DNA from: Sphingobium terrigena
GTDB lineage: Bacteria; Pseudomonadota; Alphaproteobacteria; Sphingomonadales; Sphingomonadaceae
DNA: 64,000 nucleotides
Direction: 5' to 3'
NCBI RefSeq assembly: GCF_003591655.1
Contig: NZ_QVRA01000002.1
Coordinates: 144,911-208,910, forward strand
The stretch's first letter is position 1. Every line of letters begins with the position of its first letter. The translations under genes were made by a program, and so were the position numbers. Below the pieces are notes generated by a model. It was given only the letters and a program-made list of their open reading frames with translations. It had not been told where the DNA came from and ran no database searches. Shown one piece after another: positions 45,155 to 53,722 of the stretch.

Positions 45155-46498
45155 TCAGCGCGAAGCGAACTGGCGGCCCTTAGTCGCGATCGCCCAGCGC
45201 TGCGGCGTCGCGCCCGGCGCGCCTTCGCGCACGAAGCACTGGCCGCGCTGCGACTGGATGGTGCGGCACGCGGTCATCGCGTCGGCGCGGCTGGCAAAGC
45301 CGCTGATGGCAAGGCGGTGGAAGGGCTTGCCCTTGACCGTCGCCTGGCTGGTGAGAACCGGGAAAGCCGCCAGCGTGCTGTTGCGGCCTGCCATGCTCAT
45401 CCATTTTTCCTTGGCAATCGCCGCCGTGTCATAGGCACCCAACTGGACAACCCAGTTGCTGGCACCAGTGCTGACCGGCTTGATGAAGGCAGCCTGCTGC
45501 ATCCGGGCGACCGGTGCAGGCGTGGAAGCTGCGGCGGTCTGCGCCTTGGCGCGAGCCTTGGCCGCGACGGGCTTGGCCTTATGATCTTCAATGATGAAGT
45601 CGCGAGCCGCAACGCGGACCGGTGCGGGCTGGGCCACCGGCGCGGATTCGGCAAGCGGTGCAGCGACTGGTTCGACCGAGGCGGTCTGCACCGGCGCTTC
45701 CGGCAGCGGTGCGAGATCGGACGGCGCAGCAGCCATTTCGACCGGCACGGACGTAGCTGGCGCAAGCGCCAGAGCGACCGGTTGGCCAGCATCGGCGGCA
45801 TCAATCGTCACGCTCATCAGCGCAGCGACGCGCTGCGGCGCGGCTGAGGGTTCGGCGATCTGCGCCCAGTCGGAAATGCGCTTGTTGGCAGCGAGCGGAT
45901 CGAGATCCATGCCCACGATCATGCGCGCATCCTTCCAGCGACCGGCCAGTGCATAGGCATAGGCCAGATTCTGGCGGGTGCGGGCGGTGGCGGACGGATC
46001 ATGGATCGCTTCGGACAGGATGCGCACGCCTTCGGGCGCGTCACCGGCCATCGCCATGGCCAGACCATAGTCTCCGGCAGGGACCGTATCGGCATGGGCC
46101 AGCAGCAGGCTGCGCGCGCTATCGGCGCGGCCCTGCGCGACCTGCACCAGCGCCAGGCTGACAATCGTGCGCGCGTCGTTGTTGCCCAGCGTCATGGCGT
46201 CGGTCAGCGCGGCTTCAGCCGATGCGAAACGTCCGGCCAGCACATAGGCGCGGCCCAGCATCTGGCGATAGGCCGCGTTCTGCGGCGCAAGTTGCACCGC
46301 TGCCTCAGCCGCCGCAATCGCCTTGCCGCCATCACGATCGACCAGCGCCTTTTCAGCGGCGATGGCGAGCTTGGTCGGGTTGCCCTTTTGCTGGACGACC
46401 GATGCGGAAGGACGGAAGGCCGCCCCGGTGCAGCCAACCATGGTGGTGGCGACGAGCAGCGATGAAATCGCCGCCTTTGCAAATGTGTTGCGCTTCAT
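45155..46498 (-). CDS. Lipoprotein-like TPR protein with C-terminal SPOR domain
   Basis: 447 residues. N-terminal signal with a lipobox-like end (ATTMVGC), then TPR-like repeats (about 40-200: AVQLAPQNAAYRQMLGRAYVLAGRF and similar), a low-complexity Pro/Ala/Val linker, and a SPOR domain from about residue 350 (WVVQLGAYDTAAIAKEKW, RLAISGFASRADAMTAC). SPOR domains bind denuded peptidoglycan at the division septum. ATG 46498. It is the last gene of an operon with an RHH-like protein and a ParA ATPase upstream. Confidence 0.85.
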   Translation of the reverse strand: MKRNTFAKAAISSLLVATTMVGCTGAAFRPSASVVQQKGNPTKLAIAAEKALVDRDGGKAIAAAEAAVQLAPQNAAYRQMLGRAYVLAGRFASAEAALTDAMTLGNNDARTIVSLALVQVAQGRADSARSLLLAHADTVPAGDYGLAMAMAGDAPEGVRILSEAIHDPSATARTRQNLAYAYALAGRWKDARMIVGMDLDPLAANKRISDWAQIAEPSAAPQRVAALMSVTIDAADAGQPVALALAPATSVPVEMAAAPSDLAPLPEAPVQTASVEPVAAPLAESAPVAQPAPVRVAARDFIIEDHKAKPVAAKARAKAQTAAASTPAPVARMQQAAFIKPVSTGASNWVVQLGAYDTAAIAKEKWMSMAGRNSTLAAFPVLTSQATVKGKPFHRLAISGFASRADAMTACRTIQSQRGQCFVREGAPGATPQRWAIATKGRQFASR

Positions 46499-46517
46499 AG
46501 TCCTACCCACCCTTCAT

Positions 46518-47033
46518 TCACTGGTTGCCGCGCATGTGCGGCAACTGCTGTGTCAGCCGGTCAATTTCCGGCAGGCCGTTGAGAAAATTGTCGAGAGATT
46601 CGGTGACGATCTGCTGCGCCGAACGGCCGGTAATGGCGCAGGCGAGCCGCAGTTTGAGATGACGATCCGCGTCGATCCGCAGCGTGAAGGCAGCCTTGCG
46701 GCTGGCCGTGGCCTTCACCTTGCGCGGCGCAGGCTTGCCCGCGATCCGTTCGGCCAGTTCCTCACGCTCGATAACGACCGGCGGCACCGGTGCCGGGACA
46801 GGCAGATTCGCCGGCATCGGCGTCAGGCCGATCGCGACGGGCAGTTCCTCGACCGGCAATGGCGCAGGCTCCACATCGAAGCCCATGTCGTTCCAGCCCA
46901 GATCATCCTGCTGCACGGCAGCGCCCGCAGCGCGGCCAAAGCCGAGCATGGGGCGGCGCATGGCGGGTTGCGCCGCGCCCTTGCGGGCGAGCAGGCCGGA
47001 GGTGAGCGATGCGAGGGGTTTGGGTTCGGCCAT
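46518..47033 (-). CDS. Protein with C-terminal ribbon-helix-helix-like region
   Basis: 171 residues. The first 100 are Pro/Ala-rich and probably disordered; the C-terminal part (about 112-155: KAAFTLRIDADRHLKLRLACAITGRSAQQIV) has the pattern of a ribbon-helix-helix DNA-binding fold. Such small partners often work with orphan ParA ATPases, either as DNA adaptor or as ATPase activator. It begins 12 bases after the ParA stop. I do not recognise a named family. Confidence 0.72.
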   Translation of the reverse strand: MAEPKPLASLTSGLLARKGAAQPAMRRPMLGFGRAAGAAVQQDDLGWNDMGFDVEPAPLPVEELPVAIGLTPMPANLPVPAPVPPVVIEREELAERIAGKPAPRKVKATASRKAAFTLRIDADRHLKLRLACAITGRSAQQIVTESLDNFLNGLPEIDRLTQQLPHMRGNQ

Positions 47034-47045
47034 GATGCGTTCCCC

Positions 47046-47765
47046 TTACTGGCCGATCACGCGGCGGCCGAAGCCCCCGCCGACCGGACGGGTTGCGACG
47101 GTGCCGACGCTGCCCTGGGGCACGGAAAAGACCGTGCGGCGGAAATTCTTTTCGAGCCGGTCGGAGATATAGGACCATAGCGCCACCACCTCCGCCGCCG
47201 ATCGTCCCTTGGGATCGACCTCCATCACCGTGCGCCCGTCGATCATCGAGGCGGCAAAATCGGTACGGTGGTGCAGCGTGATCGGCGCGACCGTGCCATG
47301 TTGCGACAGGGCGACGGCGGCTTCCGACGTGATCCGTGCCTTGGGCGTCGCGCCATTGACGACGAAGATCAGCGGCTTGCCCGCGCGCTCGCACAGATCG
47401 ACGGTCGCGCCCACGGCGCGCAGGTCATGCGGGCTGGGACGGGTTGGCACGACGATCAGTTCGGCAACGGAAATGACGCTCTGGATCGCCATCGTAATGG
47501 CAGGCGGCGTGTCGATGACGGCGAGCTTGAAGCCCTGCTGCCGCAATATTTCCAGATCGGCGGCGAGCCGCGCAACGGTTGTTTGGGCAAAGGCGGGCAA
47601 TTCCGCCTCCCGCTCATTCCACCAGTCGGCCAGCGACCCTTGCGGATCAATGTCGATCAGCACGACAGGACCGGCCCCGGCAATCTGCGCCTGCACGGCC
47701 AGATGGCCCGACAAGGTCGTCTTGCCCGATCCGCCCTTCTGCGATGCCAAAGCCAAAATCCGCAC
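47046..47765 (-). CDS. ParA/MinD-family ATPase
   Basis: 239 residues. Deviant Walker A KGGSGKTT (about 10-17) with the signature Lys, DIDPQGSLADWW, and IDTPPAI as Walker A' and B. No parB gene or parS site is seen nearby, so it is an orphan that may position a protein or division site rather than segregate DNA. The GTG at 47765 follows GGGGGGA. The operon continues with the RHH-like and SPOR proteins. Confidence 0.92.
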   Translation of the reverse strand: MRILALASQKGGSGKTTLSGHLAVQAQIAGAGPVVLIDIDPQGSLADWWNEREAELPAFAQTTVARLAADLEILRQQGFKLAVIDTPPAITMAIQSVISVAELIVVPTRPSPHDLRAVGATVDLCERAGKPLIFVVNGATPKARITSEAAVALSQHGTVAPITLHHRTDFAASMIDGRTVMEVDPKGRSAAEVVALWSYISDRLEKNFRRTVFSVPQGSVGTVATRPVGGGFGRRVIGQ

Positions 47766-47964
47766 GCAAATCCCCCCAGAAAATCCAGTTCCGCTTGGGA
47801 TTGCCACAGCCGCGCCTAAAATTCGGTTAATGCGGAAGGAAGTTTGATTGACGAAAGGTCAACAGGGTTAAGTCCGTTTCAAGCATGATGTGCTTATGCT
47901 AATCAGACATTAACCTTGTTTCATCATAGCCGATGCAAATCTATTGGCGCAGGAGCATGTGCAT

Positions 47965-48984
47965 ATGAAGCGTATCTGGGGAGCTGTGGCTGTCGGCGCC
48001 ATGATGGGCATCGCGGCACCAGTATTGGCCGACGTCAAGTCCGGGGTCGATGCCTGGCAGCAGGGTGATTATGCCAAGGCGATCGGCGAATGGCGGCCGC
48101 TGGCGCAAAATGGCGATCCCGACGCGCAGTTCAATCTGGGCCAGGCCTATAAGCTGGGCCGGGGTGTGCAGCCCGACCTGAACGCCGCGATGGACTGGTA
48201 TCGCAAGGCCGCGGCGCAAGGGCATTTGCGAGCAGAGGATAATCTGGGGCTGTTGATGTTCCAGCAGGGCGATCGCGCCAATGCGATGCCCTATCTCCAG
48301 CGCGCATCCATGCGCGGTGAACCGCGCGCGCAATATATTGTCGGCACCGCGCTGTTCAACGGCGATCTGATCGGCAAGGATTGGGTCCGCGCCTATGCAC
48401 TGATGACCCGCGCGTCAACTTCGGGTCTGGCGCAGGCGACAACCAGCCTGGAGCAGATGGACAAATATATCCCCGAAGATCAGCGCAAGCAGGGTCTGGC
48501 GTTGGCTGCGACGCTGGAACAGTCGGAAAAGGGCGGTGCGCTGGCATCGGCCAGTCCCGCGCCTGTTCGCTCCGCGCCATCCAGCGTGCGGACGACGGAG
48601 TTGCCGCCATCGACCATCGGCCAACCTGTGCCAGCATCGCCTGCGCCCAAGCCGGTCCCGGTCAAGCCCGCGCCGCAAGTCGCGGTGGCCAAGCCCAAAC
48701 CAACGCCGCCAGCCCCACGTCCCGCCAGCAGCGTGCCTGCCCCCGCCGCATCAGGCGGATGGCGCGTGCAACTGGGCGCGTTCGGCGAGGAAGGCCGCGC
48801 GCGCGGCCTGTGGGGTCAGTTGACGGGCAAGGTCAGCGGCCTGTCCGCCTATCAACCCTATCTGGTCAAGGCGGGTGCTGTTACGCGCTTGCAGGCCGGA
48901 CCGGTCGCCAGCAGCGACGATGCCAGCCGTCTGTGCAGCCGGATCAAGGCGGCGGGCGCGGACTGCATCCCCAAGAAGATGTGA
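47965..48984 (+). CDS. Sel1-like repeat protein with SPOR domain
   Basis: 339 residues. Signal peptide to about residue 23 (VLA-DVKSG), three to four Sel1-type repeats (AKAIGEWRPLAQNGDPDAQFNLGQAYKLG and following), a Pro-rich linker, and a C-terminal SPOR domain (WRVQLGAFGEEGRARGLW). Probably periplasmic and septal. ATG 47965 has AGGAG nine bases upstream; an earlier in-frame start at 47944 lies before it. Divergent from the ParA gene; convergent with LysR, four bases apart. Confidence 0.87.
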   Translation: MKRIWGAVAVGAMMGIAAPVLADVKSGVDAWQQGDYAKAIGEWRPLAQNGDPDAQFNLGQAYKLGRGVQPDLNAAMDWYRKAAAQGHLRAEDNLGLLMFQQGDRANAMPYLQRASMRGEPRAQYIVGTALFNGDLIGKDWVRAYALMTRASTSGLAQATTSLEQMDKYIPEDQRKQGLALAATLEQSEKGGALASASPAPVRSAPSSVRTTELPPSTIGQPVPASPAPKPVPVKPAPQVAVAKPKPTPPAPRPASSVPAPAASGGWRVQLGAFGEEGRARGLWGQLTGKVSGLSAYQPYLVKAGAVTRLQAGPVASSDDASRLCSRIKAAGADCIPKKM

Positions 48985-48988
48985 AGGA

Positions 48989-49894
48989 TCAGGCCAGCGC
49001 GGCCTGATCCACTATCCAGTCGCGAAACTGGCTGAGCGCTAGATGGGCCGGTGCGTCCCGCGGGCGGGCGAGGAAATAGGCCTGGTCGCTCGACAGGGGC
49101 CGGGCGAAAGGGATGACAAGGGTTCCCGCCTCCAGCTCCGGCCGGATCAGGAAGCTCGGGATCAGCGCCACCCCTGCCCCCGCCGCAGCCGCCTGCGCCA
49201 GCATCAGGAAATGCTCAAAGGCGGGACCGGGCGGCAGCGTCCCCGCCTCCACCCCTGCCGCCGCGAACCAGCGTGACCAGGCATCGCGCCGCGAACTCTG
49301 GCTGAGCAATGGGGCGCTCAGCAGATCGGCGGGCTGCCGCAATGGGTGTGCGGCCAACCAGCCCGGGGCGCAGACCGGCACCGCTTCCTCGCGAAACAGG
49401 AAATCCATCGTCGCGCCCGGCCATTCCTCTGGCGTGCCGAAATGGATGGCCGCGTCAAATTCCTCCTGCCCGAAATCGAACGGCTGCGACCGAGCGGCGA
49501 AATCCACCACCAGTTGCGGGTGCAGGGCGCTCAGGTGCGGCAGACGGGGCGCGAGCCAGCGCATCCCGAAACTCGGCAGGGTCGCGATCCTTAGCGCGCT
49601 TGGCGAGCGCCGCGTCGCCATACGCGACGTGGCGCGGCGGATGCGGTCAAGCGCGGGCAGCAGTTCATCGGCATAGGCGCGGCCCGCTTCGTTCAGCCGC
49701 ACCCGCCGTCCCACCCGGTCGAACAACGGGGTTTGCAGCCACTCCTCCAGCTGCGCGATCTGGCGGCTGACCGCACTCTGGGTCAGGCCGATCTCTTCGC
49801 CCGCGCGGGAAAAGCCGCCATGGCGCACCGCAGCCTCGAAACTGGTCAGCGCGGTCATGGAGGGTAGCCATTTGCGATGGTCGTTCATTCGCAT
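48989..49894 (-). CDS. LysR-family transcriptional regulator
   Basis: 301 residues. The N-terminal winged HTH (MTALTSFEAAVRHGGFSRAGEEIGLTQSAVSRQIAQLE) is GcvA-like, followed by a substrate-binding domain. ATG 49894 or 49888. It is divergent from the DUF1338 and aldehyde dehydrogenase operon, with 80 bases between starts, so it probably controls that operon in response to a pathway acid. Confidence 0.93.
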   Translation of the reverse strand: MRMNDHRKWLPSMTALTSFEAAVRHGGFSRAGEEIGLTQSAVSRQIAQLEEWLQTPLFDRVGRRVRLNEAGRAYADELLPALDRIRRATSRMATRRSPSALRIATLPSFGMRWLAPRLPHLSALHPQLVVDFAARSQPFDFGQEEFDAAIHFGTPEEWPGATMDFLFREEAVPVCAPGWLAAHPLRQPADLLSAPLLSQSSRRDAWSRWFAAAGVEAGTLPPGPAFEHFLMLAQAAAAGAGVALIPSFLIRPELEAGTLVIPFARPLSSDQAYFLARPRDAPAHLALSQFRDWIVDQAALA

Positions 49895-49974
49895 CTCGCA
49901 TCAACAGATGATGGGTCACCATTTGGAAAATCCTGCATAGGCTGAGATAATGCGCCTGTCACCGGGAGCCACCT

Positions 49975-50991
49975 ATGTCGAATGAGAATGATAGCCATAT
50001 CGTTGCGCTGACGCTGGCGACGCTGGGCGAAGCGGCGGGACGCCAGGCGCTGGACGCGCTGGCGATCGAGCCTAGCTTGCTGGCGGAGCGTGGCCCCGCC
50101 GTATCGCGCGCGGCCTTTGCGATGGCGCTGAATATCGCGCTGTTCGATGACCTGCTGAAACGGGTGCAAAGTGGCGCGGCCTATGTTGCCGACACGGTCG
50201 AGCGCGGCGGCCGCGTGACGTTCGACCATGGCGCCTTGCGGACGATACGCCTGCCCCATGGCCCTACCGGCGCGTTGCCCGGCGGTGAGGATGCTTTCAC
50301 CCGCATATTGATGCCGCTGGGCTACAGAATGGCGGCTATCTATCCGCTCGATCGGCTGCGCATGACCGGGCGCGCCTATGTCCATGCCGACAGACCAGAG
50401 GCGATCCCGCAATTCTTCCTGTCCGAACTGCATGTCGACCGCTTCGACGCAGAATTTGGCGCTGTTGCAGCACGGGTATTCGGCACATCGCGCGACCCGC
50501 TGGGTGAGGCTGAGCAAAGGGTGCTGGCGCGTTTTGGTGCCGGTGAAGCGGTGACGCTGGACGAAGCGACAGCCGCGCTGCCGGGGATCGTCGCGGCGTT
50601 CGACCGGCAGCATGACATGCCAAGCTTTGCCGATTATCAGATGCTCCTATCCCGCTCCAACGAAGCGGCGTGGATCGCGACGGAGGGTAATGCCTTCAAC
50701 CATGCGACCGACCGGGTGGCCGATGTCGCCGCGCTGGCGGACCGGCTGAAAGCGGACGGCCAGCCGATCAAGGAAAAGCTGGAGATTTCAGCGACAGGCC
50801 GGGTGCACCAGACCGCTTTCCGCGCCGACAGCGTCGAGCGGCTGTTCGGCGATGGCGGGTTGCGCGACGTGCCAGGCTCCTTCTACGAATTTATCAGCCG
50901 GGACATTGATCCAGCGACCGGCAGGCTGGACCTGGCGTTCGACACTGGCAATGCGACCGGCATTTTCGCCATGACCAGCGCGGGGGCATGA
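49975..50991 (+). CDS. DUF1338 family, 2-oxoadipate dioxygenase/decarboxylase-like
   Basis: 338 residues of the DUF1338 family, whose studied member HglS (YdcJ) is a non-haem iron enzyme converting 2-oxoadipate to 2-hydroxyglutarate in lysine breakdown. Conserved-looking segments include ELHVDRF, NAFNHATDRVADV with a metal-ligand-type His, and the late SFYEFISRD. GGGAG precedes the ATG. Its stop overlaps the dehydrogenase start (ATGA). The specific substrate is inferred from family and neighbour, not proven. Confidence 0.82.
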   Translation: MSNENDSHIVALTLATLGEAAGRQALDALAIEPSLLAERGPAVSRAAFAMALNIALFDDLLKRVQSGAAYVADTVERGGRVTFDHGALRTIRLPHGPTGALPGGEDAFTRILMPLGYRMAAIYPLDRLRMTGRAYVHADRPEAIPQFFLSELHVDRFDAEFGAVAARVFGTSRDPLGEAEQRVLARFGAGEAVTLDEATAALPGIVAAFDRQHDMPSFADYQMLLSRSNEAAWIATEGNAFNHATDRVADVAALADRLKADGQPIKEKLEISATGRVHQTAFRADSVERLFGDGGLRDVPGSFYEFISRDIDPATGRLDLAFDTGNATGIFAMTSAGA

Positions 50992-52394
50992 ACATGGTGT
51001 TGCAATCCTTCGATCCCGCCTCGCGCGAACTGGTGTGGGAAGGACCGGTCGCCGATGCGGCGGCCTGCAACCGGGCGACCGCAACGGCGCGCGCGGCGCT
51101 GCCCGGCTGGCGCGCGATGGCGGTGGAGGACCGGATCGCCATCGCGCGGCGCTATGCCAAGGTGCTGAGCGAACGGCGGGCGGCGCTGGCCGAGCTTATT
51201 TCGCGCGAAACGGGCAAATTGCTTTGGGAAAGCGACGCCGAAATCGGGTCGATGATCGCCAAGGTCGAGGTATCGGTCGTTGCCCATGCCGAACGTACCG
51301 GTGAGCGCACAAGCGACATGCCCTTTGGCCGGGCGGTGCTGCGCCATCGCGGCCATGGCGTAATGGCGGTGCTGGGACCCTATAATTTCCCCGGTCATTT
51401 ACCCAACGGCCATATCGTCCCAGCCCTGATCGCGGGCAATGCGGTGGTGTTCAAGCCATCGGAGATCGCGCCCGCCACTGGCGCAGCGATGGCGGACGCA
51501 TGGGCAGCGGCAGGATTGCCCGACGGACTGCTGAGCGTCGTGCAGGGTGGCCGGGCCACCGGCGAAGCGCTGGTGGCAGGCGATATTGACGGGCTGCTCT
51601 TTACCGGATCGGCGGGAGCTGGCGCGGCCCTGCGGCGGGCGCTGGTGGACCGACCGCATGTCATCATGGCGCTGGAACTGGGCGGTAATAATCCGCTGAT
51701 CGCGTGGGACAACCCGGACGAAGCGGCCTCGATCATCATCAATTCCGCCTTTATCACCACCGGCCAGCGCTGCTCCTGCGCCAGGCGTCTAATCGTGCCA
51801 ACGGGCGCGATGGGCGACCAGATCGTGGCGGCCGTCGATGCGCTGGCAGCACGACTGCCGATTGCGGCATGGAATGAACCGGGCGATGCCTTCATGGGAC
51901 CGCTGGTGTCAGATCAGGCCGCCGCCACCGCCCATCGCGCCGTCAGCGACCTGATCGCGCGCGGCGCGCAAGTGATCCGGCCCTTCGCCGGGGTCGAGGG
52001 GCGCAGCGCCGCTTTCGTCACCCCCGGCCTCATCGACATGACCGGTGTGGATGGTCCCGATGCAGAGATTTTCGCGCCCCTGTTGTCGGTGATCCGGGTG
52101 CCGGATTTCGATGCAGCGATGCAGGTCGCCAACGCCACCGCCTTTGGCCTGTCCGCCGGGCTGATCTCGCAGGACGCAGCTTTGTGGGACAGAATGGTGG
52201 AGGAAAGCCGCGCTGGCGTGGTCAACCGTAACCGGCCGACCACGGGCGCAGCGGGCAACATGCCCTTTGGCGGCCTTGGCGCGTCCGGCAATCACCGGCC
52301 CAGCGCTTATTATGCCGCCGATTATTGCGCCTATCCGATCGCCAGTTTCGAGGCGGACGGGGTGCAGGCGGTTCCAGTCAACGGGCTGGGCTGA
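50988..52394 (+). CDS. Aldehyde dehydrogenase, succinylglutamate-semialdehyde dehydrogenase-like
   Basis: 468 residues. NAD-binding FTGSAGAG loop, general base in LELGGNN, and catalytic Cys in GQRCSCARR. Closest in pattern to AstD: LGPYNFPGHLPNGHIVPAL and SGNHRPSAYYAADYCAYPIASFE. A paralogue is at 59000. Coupled to the DUF1338 gene and probably under the divergent LysR, so it may oxidise a semialdehyde in lysine, arginine or related amino acid breakdown. Confidence 0.9.
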   Translation: MNMVLQSFDPASRELVWEGPVADAAACNRATATARAALPGWRAMAVEDRIAIARRYAKVLSERRAALAELISRETGKLLWESDAEIGSMIAKVEVSVVAHAERTGERTSDMPFGRAVLRHRGHGVMAVLGPYNFPGHLPNGHIVPALIAGNAVVFKPSEIAPATGAAMADAWAAAGLPDGLLSVVQGGRATGEALVAGDIDGLLFTGSAGAGAALRRALVDRPHVIMALELGGNNPLIAWDNPDEAASIIINSAFITTGQRCSCARRLIVPTGAMGDQIVAAVDALAARLPIAAWNEPGDAFMGPLVSDQAAATAHRAVSDLIARGAQVIRPFAGVEGRSAAFVTPGLIDMTGVDGPDAEIFAPLLSVIRVPDFDAAMQVANATAFGLSAGLISQDAALWDRMVEESRAGVVNRNRPTTGAAGNMPFGGLGASGNHRPSAYYAADYCAYPIASFEADGVQAVPVNGLG

Positions 52395-52401
52395 GCCGGG
52401 A

Positions 52402-52557
52402 TCACAGCCCCAGCCGCGCCCAGAAATCATCGGGCGCGATCAGGGCGCTGCCGCCGCGCGATCGATCGACCCGCGACCAGCTACTATGAGGAATGGTGAC
52501 TCGCGGCGCGGTTTCGGCGGCACGCGACTGGCGGGAACGGGTGGCTTTATGGGTCAT
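52402..52557 (-). CDS. Small protein, 51 residues, unknown
   Basis: Reads from ATG 52557, with AAAGGAG six to seven bases upstream, to TGA at 52402. Basic N-terminus MTHKATRSRQSRAAE and a C-terminal PDDFWARLGL that looks conserved rather than random. No family recognised. The strong ribosome binding site is the main evidence. It is convergent with the upstream dehydrogenase. Confidence 0.6.
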   Translation of the reverse strand: MTHKATRSRQSRAAETAPRVTIPHSSWSRVDRSRGGSALIAPDDFWARLGL

Positions 52558-52762
52558 CGTTTTCTCCTTTCATCAAGGGAACACGAAACCGGGCGTGGAC
52601 GCTTTGGCACCGTGCGCTTTAGCCGTTGGTGACGCGGAGCAAGCTGATCCTTCAAAAGCCGCGAAGCAAGATGCTTGCGACTTTATCTAGCGATTAAGTT
52701 GGGAATGTCGAAATAGCTTTGCTTGGGGGTGATATGACGCTGGCTTTTGCTGCCCGTCGCGA

Positions 52763-53143
52763 TCAGGCGACGCGATGAATGCCGCAAAGCTTGTTGCCGG
52801 ACGGATCGCGCAGATAGGCGAGATAGAGCTTGCCAAAACCGCCTTCGCGAATACCAGGCGGGTCTTCGCAGGTCGTACCACCTGCCGCAACACCGGCAGC
52901 GTGCCAGGCGTCCGCCTGTTCAGACGAAGCCATAGTGAAGCCGATCGTCCCGCCATTGGCGCAACTGGCCGACTGGCCATCAATCGGCCTGGTTACCATG
53001 AACAGCGCGCCATTATGCATGTAGATCAGGCGTCCCCGGTCATCGGTGAAAGCAGCCTTGCCGCCCATCGCCTGAAACAGCGCGTCGTAAAAAAGCCTGG
53101 CGCGATCGATATCGTCGGCACCAACCATGACGTGACTGAACAT
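52763..53143 (-). CDS. VOC-superfamily (glyoxalase/bleomycin-resistance) protein
   Basis: 126 residues with the paired beta-alpha-beta-beta-beta pattern: FSHVMVGADDIDRARLFYDALF at the N-terminus and FGKLYLAYLRDPSGNKLCGIH at the end, where metal ligands and the DPSGN turn are typical. May be a glyoxalase-like lyase, dioxygenase or resistance protein; function not assignable. Alone between small genes. Confidence 0.88.
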   Translation of the reverse strand: MFSHVMVGADDIDRARLFYDALFQAMGGKAAFTDDRGRLIYMHNGALFMVTRPIDGQSASCANGGTIGFTMASSEQADAWHAAGVAAGGTTCEDPPGIREGGFGKLYLAYLRDPSGNKLCGIHRVA

Positions 53144-53254
53144 GAAACCGCCTTTTTGGTGGGGATCAAAGATGCGCCAAATATTGCCATGCGCCGGACG
53201 AACGAAAAGGGCCAGTCACGCCAGCCCGGTCCGCTTCGCCAAAGCGCGTAGGTA

Positions 53255-53344
53255 TCAGAAGATCGTGCTGTAAAGGAACCAGCCGACGATCAGCAGGCTC
53301 GACACGATGCAGATACGATCACCAAAGACGTCGATACGAGACAT
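53255..53344 (-). CDS. Single-span membrane miniprotein, 29 residues
   Basis: From ATG 53344, preceded by GGAAGGA, to TGA 53255. The product has a short polar N-terminus (MSRIDVFGDR) and one hydrophobic span (ICIVSSLLIVGWFLYSTIF). This shape and the good ribosome binding site suggest a real small membrane protein. No family recognised. Confidence 0.6.
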   Translation of the reverse strand: MSRIDVFGDRICIVSSLLIVGWFLYSTIF

Positions 53345-53509
53345 CAGAAAACATCCTTCCACCATGGGCGATCTTCGTCGCCTCTCTGGAAAGATTACAT
53401 CAGTTTTTACCGAACGGAAACATCAAAATTGCGACGAAACCGCTCACGCCTGCGATAGGTCGCATTTGGTGACCCTTGAACGCCATCTCTGGTCACGCGT
53501 CCAACGGTA

Positions 53510-53722
53510 TCAGCGGAAAACAGGGCCGCGATGCCGCAGGAAAGAATCGGTTGCCTCCTGCGGTCCGCGATAGGCTTCCTGAAATTCCGCGCTCCAATAT
53601 TTCAGATCGTCCAGATCGATGCGCGCGCCGGACACGGCACACAGAACGAACTGCCCCGGCCGCACGACATCAAAATGCGGCGTGTCATAATGCAGCACCG
53701 CCAGCCCCTGAATATCCGCCAT
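53510..53722 (-). CDS. DUF2093-domain small protein
   Basis: 70 residues: ADIQGLAVLHYDTPHFDVVRP, then GARIDLDDLKYWSAEFQEAY, matching the alphaproteobacterial DUF2093 family. Its ATG overlaps the stop of the nitronate monooxygenase gene by one base, so it is translated with it. Function unknown. It has no signal or membrane span. Confidence 0.85.
   Translation of the reverse strand: MADIQGLAVLHYDTPHFDVVRPGQFVLCAVSGARIDLDDLKYWSAEFQEAYRGPQEATDSFLRHRGPVFR

Noticed and set aside
47046..47765. Plasmid partition locus or origin
   Set aside because: ParA lacks a ParB partner and parS-like iterons; the surroundings are chromosomal envelope genes.
47820..47935. Possible CtrA boxes (TTAA-N7-TTAA) between parA and the Sel1-SPOR gene
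   Set aside because: Only half-sites with mismatches (ttaa-N7-tcaa) were found; not enough to call.
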